Shown piece after piece: positions 7,357 through 17,307 of a DNA stretch of 64,000 nucleotides. This DNA is from Nitrosomonas sp. PY1 (GTDB lineage: Bacteria; Pseudomonadota; Gammaproteobacteria; Burkholderiales; Nitrosomonadaceae). Within the stretch, counting starts at the first letter, position 1. Every line of letters begins with the position of its first letter. The stretch lies in NCBI RefSeq assembly GCF_022836435.1, contig NZ_BQXC01000001.1, positions 1,066,121-1,130,120 on the forward strand, given 5' to 3'. Position numbers and translations under genes: made by a program. A model generated the notes under the pieces. The model had not been told where the DNA came from and made no database searches. It saw only the letters and a list, made by a program, of their open reading frames with translations.

Positions 7357-10300
7357 CAGCAGCGATAACTCAAGTTCAGATTACAGCAAGAGATAGCACT
7401 GCTGCTGCTTTTGCGAGCGCACAAAGAAATCTTACAGGTCTCTCTTCAGAGGCCACAAAACTAACAGCAACGCTTGGTGCAATAGGGGCAACAGCAGCAG
7501 TTGGCTCGATTATCAAGCTAACAAGGGCAACATTAGACGCGCAAGACAATCTATCAAAGCTTAGCAAAAAAACTGGTGTTGCTGTAGAGACGTTGGCAGG
7601 ACTTGAATTTGCCTCAAGTCAATCAGGTGTTGAACTTGAGAAAGTTGCCAGACTTACCAGGCAATTTGCTGTTCTTGTTGCTGAAAGTGGTGATAAAACA
7701 AGCACTGCGGCGAAACAATTAGAATCTCTTGGTCTTAAATATAAAGACTTGAAAGATTTAAGTCCGGAAAAACAATTGCTCGCACTAACAGATGCACTAA
7801 GCAAGTTTAGTCAACAAGATCAGGTCATAGCATTCACGTCAATTTTCGGTCAAAGAATGACCGATCTCATTCCTCTTTTATCTGGAGGTTCTGCAGGTCT
7901 TGCCCAAATGATAGAGCAAGGGAGAAAACTCAATCCAGTTACTGAAGAATCCGCAAAAAAAGCAGAGCAATTCAACGACCAAATAGATTTATTAAATCGC
8001 AATGTTGGTGCTCTTGGGCGCGAGTTTGTGCAAGGTTTGATACCAAGTCTCAACAGAGTATCTAATGAGATGGTAAAAGTCACACAGGAAAGCGGCATCC
8101 TTTCCGGTGTATTGGCTGGAATAAAGCAATTATTTATAGAATCTTTCGGAAATCCTAAGATACTTGGTGATGCAGGAACGCTAAGACGTGAGATCATCAA
8201 GACTCAAGAGACTATATCCAAGATGGAATCTAAAAAGGATTCTATTTTCTTCGATAAAAATGCATTGCAGCATGAAAAAGACAAGCTCGAACAATTAGAA
8301 ATCGATCTAAAAAAAGCGATTGTTGTAACACGTCAAACATTTTCTGCAACCGACAAAGCTACCGAATCGACAAAAAAATTTGCTATTGCTATTGATGGCG
8401 CTGATAAAAGTAACAAAAAATCAACATCTTCACAATCAGTTCTAAACAAGCAAATAAAAGATTCTTACCGGATCGAGGGTGAGTACATCAAACTGCTTGA
8501 GATTGAGCGGAAGCAGCATACTGAAATGCTCAGACCGTATGAACAAAGCGCAAAGGCAGCGAAGGATCGCGTAGAGTCGATGGCTCAAGAAAATGCGGCG
8601 CTTGCATTATCGCAAGTGAAGCAAATAAGCCTAGAACAAGCAATCGAAGAAACAACAATTGCGCGTTTGGAAGAGAAAAAAGCTATTACAAAAGACGCCG
8701 GCGCGATTGAACAAATTGATAAAGAGATATCAGCTCGTCGTGAAATGATTGTCTTGTTACAAGCAAGCGAAGCGAGAGCTGCTGGCGACAGAATAAGGCA
8801 ATCTGAATTAAATAACTATCAACAATTCTCTATTCAGGCCGCTCGTAATATTCAAACAACGCTTGCAAATGGCATTGAACAAGGATTCAAGAGAGGGTTT
8901 AAGGCTGGTATCAAAGGATTGATGAATGGACTGCTTGATACCGTCTCACAGGTATTATCACAAGTCGTCGCAAACAAATTATTGCAATCTATCGGAGCTG
9001 GATCACTGCTTGGATTAGGTGGGATTGGCGGAACTGGTACTACCGGTGCAGGAATTTCAGGGTTTTCAAATGTTTTGAGTCTAGGCTCTCTGTTAGGTGG
9101 CGGTAAATCGTCAACGCAAATTGCTGCAGAGCAAGGAGCATTACGTTTATGGGGGAATGGTGGAGCATCTGGTTCGACTGGTTTCTTGAGCAGGTTCGGT
9201 GGATTGGGTGGATTAAGTGGAGCTGCGGCTGCGTTAGCGGCAAGTATAGGGATTGGAAGTTCTATCGCGGGTGATAAAAAGATATTCGGATTGAGTGGTG
9301 GATTGACATCTACGATTGGTGCCGCATTAGGTGGTCCGGTTGGAGCTGTAATAGCCGGTGCATTTAATAAATTTTTCGGTCACGGACCGATGAAATTCAG
9401 GCAGGAAGTTGCTATTGGAACAGCATCGTCAGAAGGATTCTATGGACGTGTGACAGATGTCTATCGCGCGAAAGGTGGTTTATTTGTAGGTAACAAGCAC
9501 AAAGAACTAGACTCTCCAAATTCTGAAGCGTTGCTTACTTTGTTCGATCAGACGATCAAAGGTTTTTCCGGTTCTGTTAAGAATTTTGCGGAAAACATGG
9601 GATTGAATGTTGATTCCGTTAAAAATTTTAATAAAGAAATCCGCCTAGAGTCAGAAAAAGGTCAACGTTTAACTGAAGAAGCCGTTCAAAAATTCATTGA
9701 TGGCATTGGTACAGAATTGGCAGATGGAATATTAAGCCAAGTTCAAGTCGTTAAGAAAGCTGGTGAGTCTAGCATTCAAACACTAGAGCGAATGAGTAAC
9801 GAGTTCAGTGTGTTGCGATCTGCTGTCATTGCTGTCGGCGGTAGTGTCGCAGATGCTAATAAGTCATTAATAGCAATGCCAGCAAATATTAGAACAAGTC
9901 TCGTTGATCAGCTTGGCGGCTTAGATTCTGCGACCCAGAAAGTAGGGTTTTTTATTGATAATTTCTTATCGACTTCTGATCAGTATCAGATCATGTTTGA
10001 TTCGCTTGATGCGGAACTTCGGAAACTCGGATTCTCTGCGAACATCAGCAGAAAGGAATTTGTGACATTAATAAAGAGCATCAGAGATGTCGGCGGCGCA
10101 TCTAGTGAGCAAGCGGCAGGCTTATTAAATTTAATTGAGCAATTCGATGCGCTTGACAGAACCAGGCAAGAATTGATTGGGTCTACTGATGATCTGGCAG
10201 ATTCTGAATCTCGGTTAAGTGATATTAGAAGCCAGATGGTTTCTGCATACCAAAAAGAGCGCTCAGAGATAGAGCAGACAATTTCTAGATTCAAAGATAT

Positions 10301-11309
10301 TGCTAAACAAATAAAAGGATTCAGAGAAAACTTGTTGCTTGGTGACCTATCGCCGCTTGATCCTGCTGATAAATTAGATGAAGCAAGAAGATTATTTAAC
10401 GAGACTCGAACAAAGGCATCTCAGGGTGACCAAGATGCTCTGGAAAGTCTACCTAATGTCGCTCAGGAATTTCTAAAGGCAAGCCAAACTTATAATGCGT
10501 CGTCTGCAGCATTTGTAAGTGATTTCAACCTTGTCCAAAGTGTGCTTAAAAATTCAGAATCTTCAGCATTATCACAGATAGATATTGCTAAAAATCAACT
10601 TGATGCGCTGGATGAGAGCGTCAAGTATTTAATCGATATAAAAGACAATACCAAGACATTAGCAGATCTGATTCGTGAATTGAATATAGCGGTTCTTACT
10701 GGATCTGGTAATAAAACGATATCGACACAGCAAATAAAGGATTTTCTAGCTGCAAATCCTAACATATCTCCGCAAAACGTTGCAAATGCCGCAACACAGT
10801 ACGGTGTTTCTCTTGAACAGTTAGGTTCTGCAGGATATGACATTACAAAGATAACGAATTTGGCAAAGTCAGCAGAAATCAGTGACGCTCAAATAGCTGA
10901 TTTTGTTAAAACGCATACGCCACGTGAAATTTATGACGCTGCACAGCAATACGGAATTTCATCACAGCGGCTTTCACGCGCGACAGGAATATCTTTATCT
11001 GACATTGAAGCTTGGGTAAGAGCCAATGGCTTGCCATCTTTTGCGAAAGGAACAGATTTCATAGCCAAAACAGGAATTGCTTTAGTGCATCGTGCAGAAG
11101 CAATTGTTCCTTCGTCAACAACCGACGAGATCAAGAAATTGCGAGATGAATTGCAACAGTTGAGAAAAGAGCAAAATAGGCAAACTGGCGACACGATCAA
11201 TGTGATAGATATTTCGAATAGACAAAATGCTTTGATTATTTCTCAGGCATTGAAAGAATCAGATAACAATAGATCGTGGACTAATCGTAACCAGGTAAAA
11301 GTGAGATAA
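7353..11309 (+). CDS. Tail tape measure protein
   Basis: A 1318-residue protein that spans the tail tube during assembly and sets its length. Taking 0.15 nm per residue, the tail would be near 200 nm. The N-terminus is an alanine/threonine rich helical region (TAITQVQITARDSTAAAFASAQRNL), followed by a long coiled coil to about residue 500. A glycine-rich hydrophobic block lies at about 540-680 (SLLGLGGIGGTGTTGAG; AAAALAASIGIGSSIAG; GGPVGAVIAGAFNKFFG), where tape measures carry membrane-active segments. A second helical region follows, and the C-terminus ends in a short coiled coil (DEIKKLRDELQQLRKEQNRQ). It overlaps the end of the GT frame by four bases. Confidence 0.93.
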   Translation: MTAAITQVQITARDSTAAAFASAQRNLTGLSSEATKLTATLGAIGATAAVGSIIKLTRATLDAQDNLSKLSKKTGVAVETLAGLEFASSQSGVELEKVARLTRQFAVLVAESGDKTSTAAKQLESLGLKYKDLKDLSPEKQLLALTDALSKFSQQDQVIAFTSIFGQRMTDLIPLLSGGSAGLAQMIEQGRKLNPVTEESAKKAEQFNDQIDLLNRNVGALGREFVQGLIPSLNRVSNEMVKVTQESGILSGVLAGIKQLFIESFGNPKILGDAGTLRREIIKTQETISKMESKKDSIFFDKNALQHEKDKLEQLEIDLKKAIVVTRQTFSATDKATESTKKFAIAIDGADKSNKKSTSSQSVLNKQIKDSYRIEGEYIKLLEIERKQHTEMLRPYEQSAKAAKDRVESMAQENAALALSQVKQISLEQAIEETTIARLEEKKAITKDAGAIEQIDKEISARREMIVLLQASEARAAGDRIRQSELNNYQQFSIQAARNIQTTLANGIEQGFKRGFKAGIKGLMNGLLDTVSQVLSQVVANKLLQSIGAGSLLGLGGIGGTGTTGAGISGFSNVLSLGSLLGGGKSSTQIAAEQGALRLWGNGGASGSTGFLSRFGGLGGLSGAAAALAASIGIGSSIAGDKKIFGLSGGLTSTIGAALGGPVGAVIAGAFNKFFGHGPMKFRQEVAIGTASSEGFYGRVTDVYRAKGGLFVGNKHKELDSPNSEALLTLFDQTIKGFSGSVKNFAENMGLNVDSVKNFNKEIRLESEKGQRLTEEAVQKFIDGIGTELADGILSQVQVVKKAGESSIQTLERMSNEFSVLRSAVIAVGGSVADANKSLIAMPANIRTSLVDQLGGLDSATQKVGFFIDNFLSTSDQYQIMFDSLDAELRKLGFSANISRKEFVTLIKSIRDVGGASSEQAAGLLNLIEQFDALDRTRQELIGSTDDLADSESRLSDIRSQMVSAYQKERSEIEQTISRFKDIAKQIKGFRENLLLGDLSPLDPADKLDEARRLFNETRTKASQGDQDALESLPNVAQEFLKASQTYNASSAAFVSDFNLVQSVLKNSESSALSQIDIAKNQLDALDESVKYLIDIKDNTKTLADLIRELNIAVLTGSGNKTISTQQIKDFLAANPNISPQNVANAATQYGVSLEQLGSAGYDITKITNLAKSAEISDAQIADFVKTHTPREIYDAAQQYGISSQRLSRATGISLSDIEAWVRANGLPSFAKGTDFIAKTGIALVHRAEAIVPSSTTDEIKKLRDELQQLRKEQNRQTGDTINVIDISNRQNALIISQALKESDNNRSWTNRNQVKVR

Positions 11310-12755
11310 ATGGTCAATTTTACAGAATGGTTGCAGGACACTAATGCTGTCAGGTGTATATTGGTAGAGGCTGTCTCTAACAGCTCAGGATCAAATATTA
11401 CAAGATATCTTTCTACTAAAGACTATTCTAATGGATCACAAATTTACGATCCTGTCGTTAATGCAGATTCAGTTCAGTTAATTGAACGGATGAGCATCGA
11501 TGGTCAGCCTTCTATGTCTTTTGGAGATATAGAGATTGCGAACGTTACCGGAGAGTATGATTCATGGCTATTTGATATATGGGTCAATAAAGCAATCAAG
11601 GTATTGATCGGAGATGTTCGCTGGTTGTACGCAGATTTTGTCACTATTTTTAACGGGATCATTGATGATATCGATACAAGATCGATTAATACTATCAATA
11701 TAAAAATCCGTGATAAGTTACAACAACTTAACACGCCAGTGACAGAAGCCAAGCTTGGCGGAACGACTATTAATAAGAATGAGTTGATACCACTGACGTT
11801 TGGTGAATGTTTCAATATATCTCCGCTGCTATCTAATCCATCAACATTAGAGTTTCAAGTTCACAATGGAAGCATAGAAGACATTATCGAAGTGCGTGAT
11901 AACGGTGTTCCAGTGACAGCAACAAAAAATTTATCGAATGGTAAATTTACTTTAGTTAATCAACCATTTGGACAAGTAACGTGCAGCGTCCAAGGCGACA
12001 AACAAACAATATTTAATAATACTGTTACTAAAGTTATTCAAAGAATCGTCACAAACTTCGGAGGTGTTTCTAAATTCACCACATCTGATCTAGATGTCAC
12101 GCAATTGAATAATTTTGATGCCGCCGATCCAATTCCCATCGGTATTTACATAAATAGTCGAGAAAACACTTGGTCTATATGCACTCAGATTGCATCTGGT
12201 GCAGGAGCGCAATTAGTCATGTCTAGGCTCGGGAAATTGCAGCTTCTTAAAATTCAGATAGTGCCAGATGTGAATTCATTTGTAATCGATGAGCGTGACA
12301 TCATTCAAGGAAGCCTATCTATTGTCAGCAAGCTACCCATCATGGCCGCGTTTAAAGTGAATTATGACAAGAATTGGACTGTTCAGCAGGGGCTTCAGAC
12401 GGGCATACCGAAAGAGCATAAGGATATGTATGAATTGGAATATCTTAATGTCACTGTAGAAGACTCTACTGTTAAAACGAATTACGCACTTAATTCAGAG
12501 CCTGTTGCTATTGATACGTTAATGCTGCGCGAATCAGATGCAACAACAGAGGCAAATAGACTCTTAAATATTTATAAACAACCAAGATTTATAGTTTCTT
12601 TTACGGGCACATCAAGATTGGTTGAATTGACGCTAGGCCAGCAAGTGAAGATCAAATACCCAAGATTTGGAATGAGCGTTACTAAAGATGCTCAGGTCAT
12701 TGGATTGTACATTAATTGGTCTAATCTTACTGTGAAGGTTGAGGTAATCTTATAA
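11310..12755 (+). CDS. Tail-tip / hub-type phage tail protein
   Basis: A 481-residue protein directly following the tape measure, one base after its stop. I do not recognise a named family with certainty. The beta-rich sequence, with segments such as QPSMSFGDIEIANVTGEYDSW and LIGDVRWLYADFVTIFNGIIDDID, and its position suggest a structural tail-tip protein in the place of the distal tail or hub proteins. The C-terminal part (VELTLGQQVKIKYPRFGMSVTKDAQVIGLYINWSNLTVKVEVIL) resembles the ending of phage hub domains, where the strand order ends in VIGxxxDW-type motifs. Confidence 0.6.
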   Translation: MVNFTEWLQDTNAVRCILVEAVSNSSGSNITRYLSTKDYSNGSQIYDPVVNADSVQLIERMSIDGQPSMSFGDIEIANVTGEYDSWLFDIWVNKAIKVLIGDVRWLYADFVTIFNGIIDDIDTRSINTINIKIRDKLQQLNTPVTEAKLGGTTINKNELIPLTFGECFNISPLLSNPSTLEFQVHNGSIEDIIEVRDNGVPVTATKNLSNGKFTLVNQPFGQVTCSVQGDKQTIFNNTVTKVIQRIVTNFGGVSKFTTSDLDVTQLNNFDAADPIPIGIYINSRENTWSICTQIASGAGAQLVMSRLGKLQLLKIQIVPDVNSFVIDERDIIQGSLSIVSKLPIMAAFKVNYDKNWTVQQGLQTGIPKEHKDMYELEYLNVTVEDSTVKTNYALNSEPVAIDTLMLRESDATTEANRLLNIYKQPRFIVSFTGTSRLVELTLGQQVKIKYPRFGMSVTKDAQVIGLYINWSNLTVKVEVIL

Positions 12756-13648
12756 TGGCAACAATAATTAATTCTAGAGATGTCCTGTTGCAATCTCAGT
12801 CGACGAGAACCCAGCCGATAACTCTGCCATCTCAGTACAAGATTGATTCATCTCAGGTCGATAACCTACCACCAGGTTCTACATATACGCAAGGTGTTAC
12901 AAATCCAAATACTTCAACGCCAGGGAATATGTATTGGAATTCTGCAACATCTGTCATGTGGTTTAGAGAAACATCGTCGGGAAATTGGATTGCAGGAGGC
13001 ACGTTAAATGCATCACAGATAAATGCAGGAACTTTGTCGGCAGTAAGAATAGCTTCTGGTTCTATCGATGCATCAAAGTTAAATGTCGGTACTTTGTCAT
13101 CTGTTTCTGCAAACTTGGGTTCCGTAACGGCTGGTAATATTACTGGAACCGCAAATATTAATATAACTGGAACGGCAAGTTTCCAAGGAAGCACATCAGA
13201 CTCAAGCGTAATTACATCTGTCTTGGCAAATAGCACTCTGGCTCAGGAAAATGGCATACGCTCTTATGCTGGATCGAGTGGAGGTAATGCTGTTTATGGT
13301 AATGCAAACAATTCGATTGGGAGTGGCTTTGGAGGTTTCTTTCGAAGGCAGGGAGGAACATCAGGGGCAGCATTGCACGTAGAGTCATCTACTTCAGCGC
13401 CAGCTTTAGAAGTCGTTGGATCTATGACAATATCTAGCGCGACTCTTGTCTCGAATCTTAGAGCAGCAACATGCTTGCTGGCTGATAACTCGAAAAAATG
13501 GAATGGATTTACAACCGGGTCAATAACAACAGGGTCTTCAACTGGTACATTTAACGCAAACAACAAACCAGGTAGCAACTCGACCAATTCGTGGTGGATC
13601 GTATCAGACGGAGCAACTACGATAAGAATCCCTGTTTGGACGTCTTAA
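12755..13648 (+). CDS. Tail fibre / tip protein with repeat strands
   Basis: A 297-residue protein overlapping the preceding stop (TAATG). Residues about 80-150 hold imperfect repeats of the type NASQINAGTLSAVRIASGSIDASKLNVGTLSS, seen in the C-terminal parts of lambda J-like host-specificity proteins and in central fibres. The N-terminus contains a PNTSTPGNMYWNSATSVMWFRETSSGNWI segment typical of fibres that attach to the tail tip. The rest is Ser/Gly/Asn rich and probably forms a triple beta structure. It likely takes part in receptor contact. Confidence 0.6.
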   Translation: MATIINSRDVLLQSQSTRTQPITLPSQYKIDSSQVDNLPPGSTYTQGVTNPNTSTPGNMYWNSATSVMWFRETSSGNWIAGGTLNASQINAGTLSAVRIASGSIDASKLNVGTLSSVSANLGSVTAGNITGTANINITGTASFQGSTSDSSVITSVLANSTLAQENGIRSYAGSSGGNAVYGNANNSIGSGFGGFFRRQGGTSGAALHVESSTSAPALEVVGSMTISSATLVSNLRAATCLLADNSKKWNGFTTGSITTGSSTGTFNANNKPGSNSTNSWWIVSDGATTIRIPVWTS

Positions 13649-13664
13649 GAAATAAGGAGGCAAT

Positions 13665-13946
13665 ATGTCGAGAAAAAGAGTTGTTATGCTTGATCAAGAA
13701 GAAGACATAATATCGTATGAACATCATATACAAGGTCGCTTTGTTCGTATATTGGTTGGACATGGAGCCATAATGCCAGATGGAAGTTTTTCTGCCTCCA
13801 TCGAGCAGAATTATGAAAATATCATGATTCAAGATGAAGCTTATGATTCACTTTTGTCTGAAAATGATACAAAACCGCAAGGCGTTTTCAGAAAAGAAGA
13901 TTTATGGGAGTTCGTTGATATTGTGCGGGCTAATATTATAGCATAG
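13665..13946 (+). CDS. Small phage protein, unknown function
   Basis: A 93-residue acidic protein with a near-perfect ribosome binding site (AAGGAGG at 13653-13659). I do not recognise the family. The sequence contains a HHIQGRFVRILVGHGAIMPDGSF stretch and an acidic C-terminal helix. Similar small proteins often occur between tail fibre genes, where they act as fibre chaperones or attachment proteins, but nothing in the sequence proves this. The strong ribosome binding site and conserved spacing support that it is a real gene. Confidence 0.55.
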   Translation: MSRKRVVMLDQEEDIISYEHHIQGRFVRILVGHGAIMPDGSFSASIEQNYENIMIQDEAYDSLLSENDTKPQGVFRKEDLWEFVDIVRANIIA

Positions 13947-13992
13947 CGCGAGAGTATTTAAACAATAAATAATGCAATTGTGATCGACAAAG

Positions 13993-14835
13993 ATGAGTAA
14001 ATTGTTTTTATTGTATAAAAATGTATTTGATTCAAAAGATGCTGTGACTCTTGATGCTGGTGTTAGTGTCGCAGGATTTACAGTGTCGAATCTAAGTAAC
14101 GATAAGAAATCATTTACTTGGAGATCAGGAAGTCTAGCATTGCATAGAATTAAAACGACATGGACAAATGACCAAAAAATAGACGCAGTTGCGCTGTGTT
14201 TTGCAAATTTAAGACAAGGCGACTCGCTAAATATCAAGTTATATAGTGACACTGGTGCCGTTGCTAACGTTTATTCTTCTGGAAATATAACGATCAATTT
14301 CGAATATGATGTTCCCGTAGGATTTGGATCTGTTAATTCAAATAGTTTTGCATATGGCGGAGCAATACACGTTTTTCATTCGTTACCAGAAAAAACGAAT
14401 GTTAGGCGGATGGATATTGAGTTTAATTCTTCCTCGAATGCTGCTGGTTTCTTGGAATTCAGCCGAATCGTATGCGGCAAGGCATGGTCACCAGATAGGT
14501 CTGCTGCACTTGGTGCTCAAATAGGATATGTTGATTCCACGACATCGATGCGCACTCAGTCCGGTGATTTAATTACTGACCGTGGGTCAATGTATCGACA
14601 ATGCAGTTTTAATCTTGTTGCGATGCCTATGATTGATAAACAGGGATGGAATAACATTTTTAGGTGCGTAGGTAAAAGCTCTCCTGTTTTCATGAGCATC
14701 TCTAACAATATATCAAATTCAATAGACGAAGAAGCAATTTCTGGAACTATCTACGGAAAATTTGAAAACGAAATAGACTTAACGACTCAATTTTTTAAAA
14801 TGTATGGATCACAAGTAAGGATAGCTGAGTTGTGA
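13993..14835 (+). CDS. Phage tail structural protein, unknown family
   Basis: A 280-residue protein in the tail-tip region. It contains alternating beta strands and a middle segment (VPVGFGSVNSNSFAYGGAIHVFHSL; RRMDIEFNSSSNAAGFLEFSRIVCGKAWSP) that looks like a jelly-roll or galactose-binding-like fold. Proteins with this style in siphophage clusters are tail or fibre components. The stop overlaps the GTG of the next gene (GTGA), so the two are coupled. The exact role is not known. Confidence 0.55.
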   Translation: MSKLFLLYKNVFDSKDAVTLDAGVSVAGFTVSNLSNDKKSFTWRSGSLALHRIKTTWTNDQKIDAVALCFANLRQGDSLNIKLYSDTGAVANVYSSGNITINFEYDVPVGFGSVNSNSFAYGGAIHVFHSLPEKTNVRRMDIEFNSSSNAAGFLEFSRIVCGKAWSPDRSAALGAQIGYVDSTTSMRTQSGDLITDRGSMYRQCSFNLVAMPMIDKQGWNNIFRCVGKSSPVFMSISNNISNSIDEEAISGTIYGKFENEIDLTTQFFKMYGSQVRIAEL

Positions 14836-15182
14836 TAGATCAATCTTACTTACCTGATTCAGTAAGAATACTCATAAAGATAATAGGTTTCGAAAAGGCC
14901 ATGCAACTTGTTAACCGTTTTGGTGGAACACAAGTGTACATTGCAAAAGTAGCAAATCCATCATGTCCTGTAGCTAAATTAATCGGCATCGATTCACTTA
15001 AAAAAATATCGAAAGAATATTGTGCAGGATCATATCTAAGCATACCAAAAGCAAATTCATTGCAAATAGCTATTCGTAATCAAGAAATCAAAGAGTTAAG
15101 GAAATCTCTTTCAGCTAGAGATCTTGCAATCAAATTCAATTTATCTTCTCGACAAATTACTAGAGTTCTAAATTCACATTAG
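14832..15182 (+). CDS. Mor transcription activator family protein
   Basis: A 116-residue protein starting at a GTG that overlaps the previous stop. The sequence follows the Mor/C family of phage middle and late gene activators: an N-terminal dimerisation half with IGFEKAMQLVNRFGGTQVYIAK and a C-terminal helix-turn-helix with SARDLAIKFNLSSRQITRVL. In Mu, Mor activates the middle promoter. Here the gene sits inside the tail operon, so the protein may regulate late or lysis genes or have been recruited for another role. The family call is good, the role is inferred. Confidence 0.78.
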   Translation: MIDQSYLPDSVRILIKIIGFEKAMQLVNRFGGTQVYIAKVANPSCPVAKLIGIDSLKKISKEYCAGSYLSIPKANSLQIAIRNQEIKELRKSLSARDLAIKFNLSSRQITRVLNSH

Positions 15183-15267
15183 TTCTGTCGTGTGACATTT
15201 GTCAGTATGTAATGTCATGAATCTGCATGTAATTATCTTGTTATGAGATAAACAACCACATGCGCAC

Positions 15268-15447
15268 ATGGCAATACGTCCCGTAAAAATATCCAAAACT
15301 TTGATGTACTGGGTTTCTTTGCAGAAAAAGCAAATTAATCTCGCATGGTCATCTGGAAATGGAGGTGGAGAACCTCAAACTGGCAATTTGCTTTCTGAGT
15401 CAGGTGATATTTTGTTAGATGAATCTGGCAACGCTTTGACTGCATAA
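15268..15447 (+). CDS. Small phage protein (59 residues)
   Basis: A short frame starting with ATG at 15268 that ends two bases before the tailspike ATG. The C-terminal pattern [20 protein letters not shown] is a recognisable motif of short phage tail-region proteins, with repeats of the form LLxExGDxLLxExG. The compact spacing to the next start, and the lack of another gene in this 266-base interval, support it. Function is unknown. It may be a structural linker or fibre-binding peptide. Confidence 0.55.
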   Translation: MAIRPVKISKTLMYWVSLQKKQINLAWSSGNGGGEPQTGNLLSESGDILLDESGNALTA

Positions 15448-15448
15448 A

Positions 15449-17305
15449 ATGCCTAAAATATCTGAGTTGCCAGCATTTAGCGGAACAATAAATGGGTCTG
15501 AAAATTTACCTATTGTGTTTGGATCTACTACATATAGAGTAAGCTTTCAGCAAATCATCGATGATAAGCAGCTTGGATTGGCTGGGCCAGAGGGTCCTCA
15601 AGGACCAGCTGGTCCAGCAGGGCCTCAAGGTCCGCAAGGAGCTACTGGCGCAACAGGTCCAACAGGAGCGACGGGGTCTCAAGGACCTGTTGGCTTAACT
15701 GGTTCAACAGGTCCAGCAGGGGTTGCTGGTCCTCAAGGCGCACAAGGAATTACAGGAGATACTGGTCCGCAAGGTCCAATTGGTCTGACAGGATCAACAG
15801 GACCGCAAGGTCCTATTGGATTGACTGGTCCGCAAGGTCCGGCAGGGTCTTCTGACATTGTATTCGGCAGAGGTGATTTTTACGACATCGGAGCTTATTC
15901 TGGCGGCGTGAATCCATTTGATTTTGTGCCGGAAGCATACACGCCAACTTCCCGAACGCCATCGAGGACATTGTATTGCTCACCGACCGGATCTGGGACT
16001 GCTGCAACGCTCGCATCGCCTAGCTCGTTAGCAACCGTGGCTACATTAATACAGGCAGGTGACTTGGTTCTTATGTTGCCAGGGACTTATAACTTTACCG
16101 CGCAAATAGTCTTTTCTACTGTCGCAACAAGCGCGAACCCTATCACATTCCAGCCGCAGCAACCGGGAACTGTGATTATCGATGGTTCTAGCGTCGCTGC
16201 TAATACTGATTACAACTTACGCATAAATGGTTCTTATATCGAGCTATTTGGGTTAGAGATTCGAAATATGCCGAGCAAAGGCCTATTGATGGTAGGTAAT
16301 AACAATACTGTAAGGTATGTTTATATACATCATTGTGCGCACAGTGGCATTAGTATTCAGAATCCTGAGAATGCAACTTTGTTAGTAACCACGGCACAAT
16401 CTAATAATTTAATAAGCGATTTTGTAATCCACGATTGCTCAGATGAGCTTTTGGCGACGTTAGGGGAAAACTCTGACGGTATCAGTGTATCGCTCGGTTA
16501 CAACAATATTATTCGACGTGGCATCGTACATAGCAACTCAGACGATGGAATCGATGTTTGGGACTCTAACAATAGCATAGTTGAATATGTGTTGTCTTAC
16601 AGTAACGGAAGAGGGGCTAATGGAGATGGTAACGGTATTAAAGCGGGTTCCCCGACGGGGAATTCAGTCGGCAATACAGTTAGACATTGTATAGCGGCGT
16701 ATAACCGCAGATATGGTTTCGACTACAACGGCGCTACTAATGTTACTTTTGATCGTAACACAGCGATAGGTCATCAAGTTAGTTATTCAGGCGGCGCTAA
16801 TACGACATTCACAAATAACATCGGAGACTCACCGTCTAATACAATTACCGGCGTTCAGACAAATAATTCGTGGCAACGATTAGGTGTTCCTGCATATGTG
16901 TCTTCGAGAATAAACGATCAGAACTTCGCAGTTCCTGAGTATACAGATGTTATTTATCCAAGAACAAACTTAATGCTTTTTAGATTCAATAGTTTTGCTA
17001 GCACAACGCCGTCAAATCCAAGCAATAAATTCTTCAGAGCCAATAATACAAATCCTGCTTTAATTACTCAATTATTCTTTACTAATAAGAACTTATATTC
17101 CATTGATACTTTGACAACAACAGAGTTTTTTCAGGCTGGAAAAATTCTGTCTCTTGAATCAGAGGCAGGAAAAATAATTGTTTTCAGATTAACAGCTAAC
17201 GCTGTTAATGAGACCGGATATTCAAGTATGCAAGGAATTGTAATTTTGTCTGAGGGTGGGATTTTTACACAAGACGAAATAGTAACAATAACACTCGGAG
17301 CGTAA
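15449..17305 (+). CDS. Tailspike-like protein with collagen repeats and beta-helix
   Basis: A 618-residue receptor-binding protein. Residues 1-45 are a tail-attachment domain of the [21 protein letters not shown] kind common to fibres. Residues 46-135 are 30 uninterrupted Gly-X-Y triplets ([12 protein letters not shown] and so on), which would form a collagen-like triple-helical stalk. From about 170 to 480 the sequence reads as a right-handed parallel beta-helix of the pectate-lyase type, with repeated N-N-x-V/I turns ([48 protein letters not shown]). This fold carries polysaccharide-degrading activity in many tailspikes. A 130-residue C-terminal domain follows. Confidence 0.85.
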   Translation: MPKISELPAFSGTINGSENLPIVFGSTTYRVSFQQIIDDKQLGLAGPEGPQGPAGPAGPQGPQGATGATGPTGATGSQGPVGLTGSTGPAGVAGPQGAQGITGDTGPQGPIGLTGSTGPQGPIGLTGPQGPAGSSDIVFGRGDFYDIGAYSGGVNPFDFVPEAYTPTSRTPSRTLYCSPTGSGTAATLASPSSLATVATLIQAGDLVLMLPGTYNFTAQIVFSTVATSANPITFQPQQPGTVIIDGSSVAANTDYNLRINGSYIELFGLEIRNMPSKGLLMVGNNNTVRYVYIHHCAHSGISIQNPENATLLVTTAQSNNLISDFVIHDCSDELLATLGENSDGISVSLGYNNIIRRGIVHSNSDDGIDVWDSNNSIVEYVLSYSNGRGANGDGNGIKAGSPTGNSVGNTVRHCIAAYNRRYGFDYNGATNVTFDRNTAIGHQVSYSGGANTTFTNNIGDSPSNTITGVQTNNSWQRLGVPAYVSSRINDQNFAVPEYTDVIYPRTNLMLFRFNSFASTTPSNPSNKFFRANNTNPALITQLFFTNKNLYSIDTLTTTEFFQAGKILSLESEAGKIIVFRLTANAVNETGYSSMQGIVILSEGGIFTQDEIVTITLGA

Positions 17306-17307
17306 TA

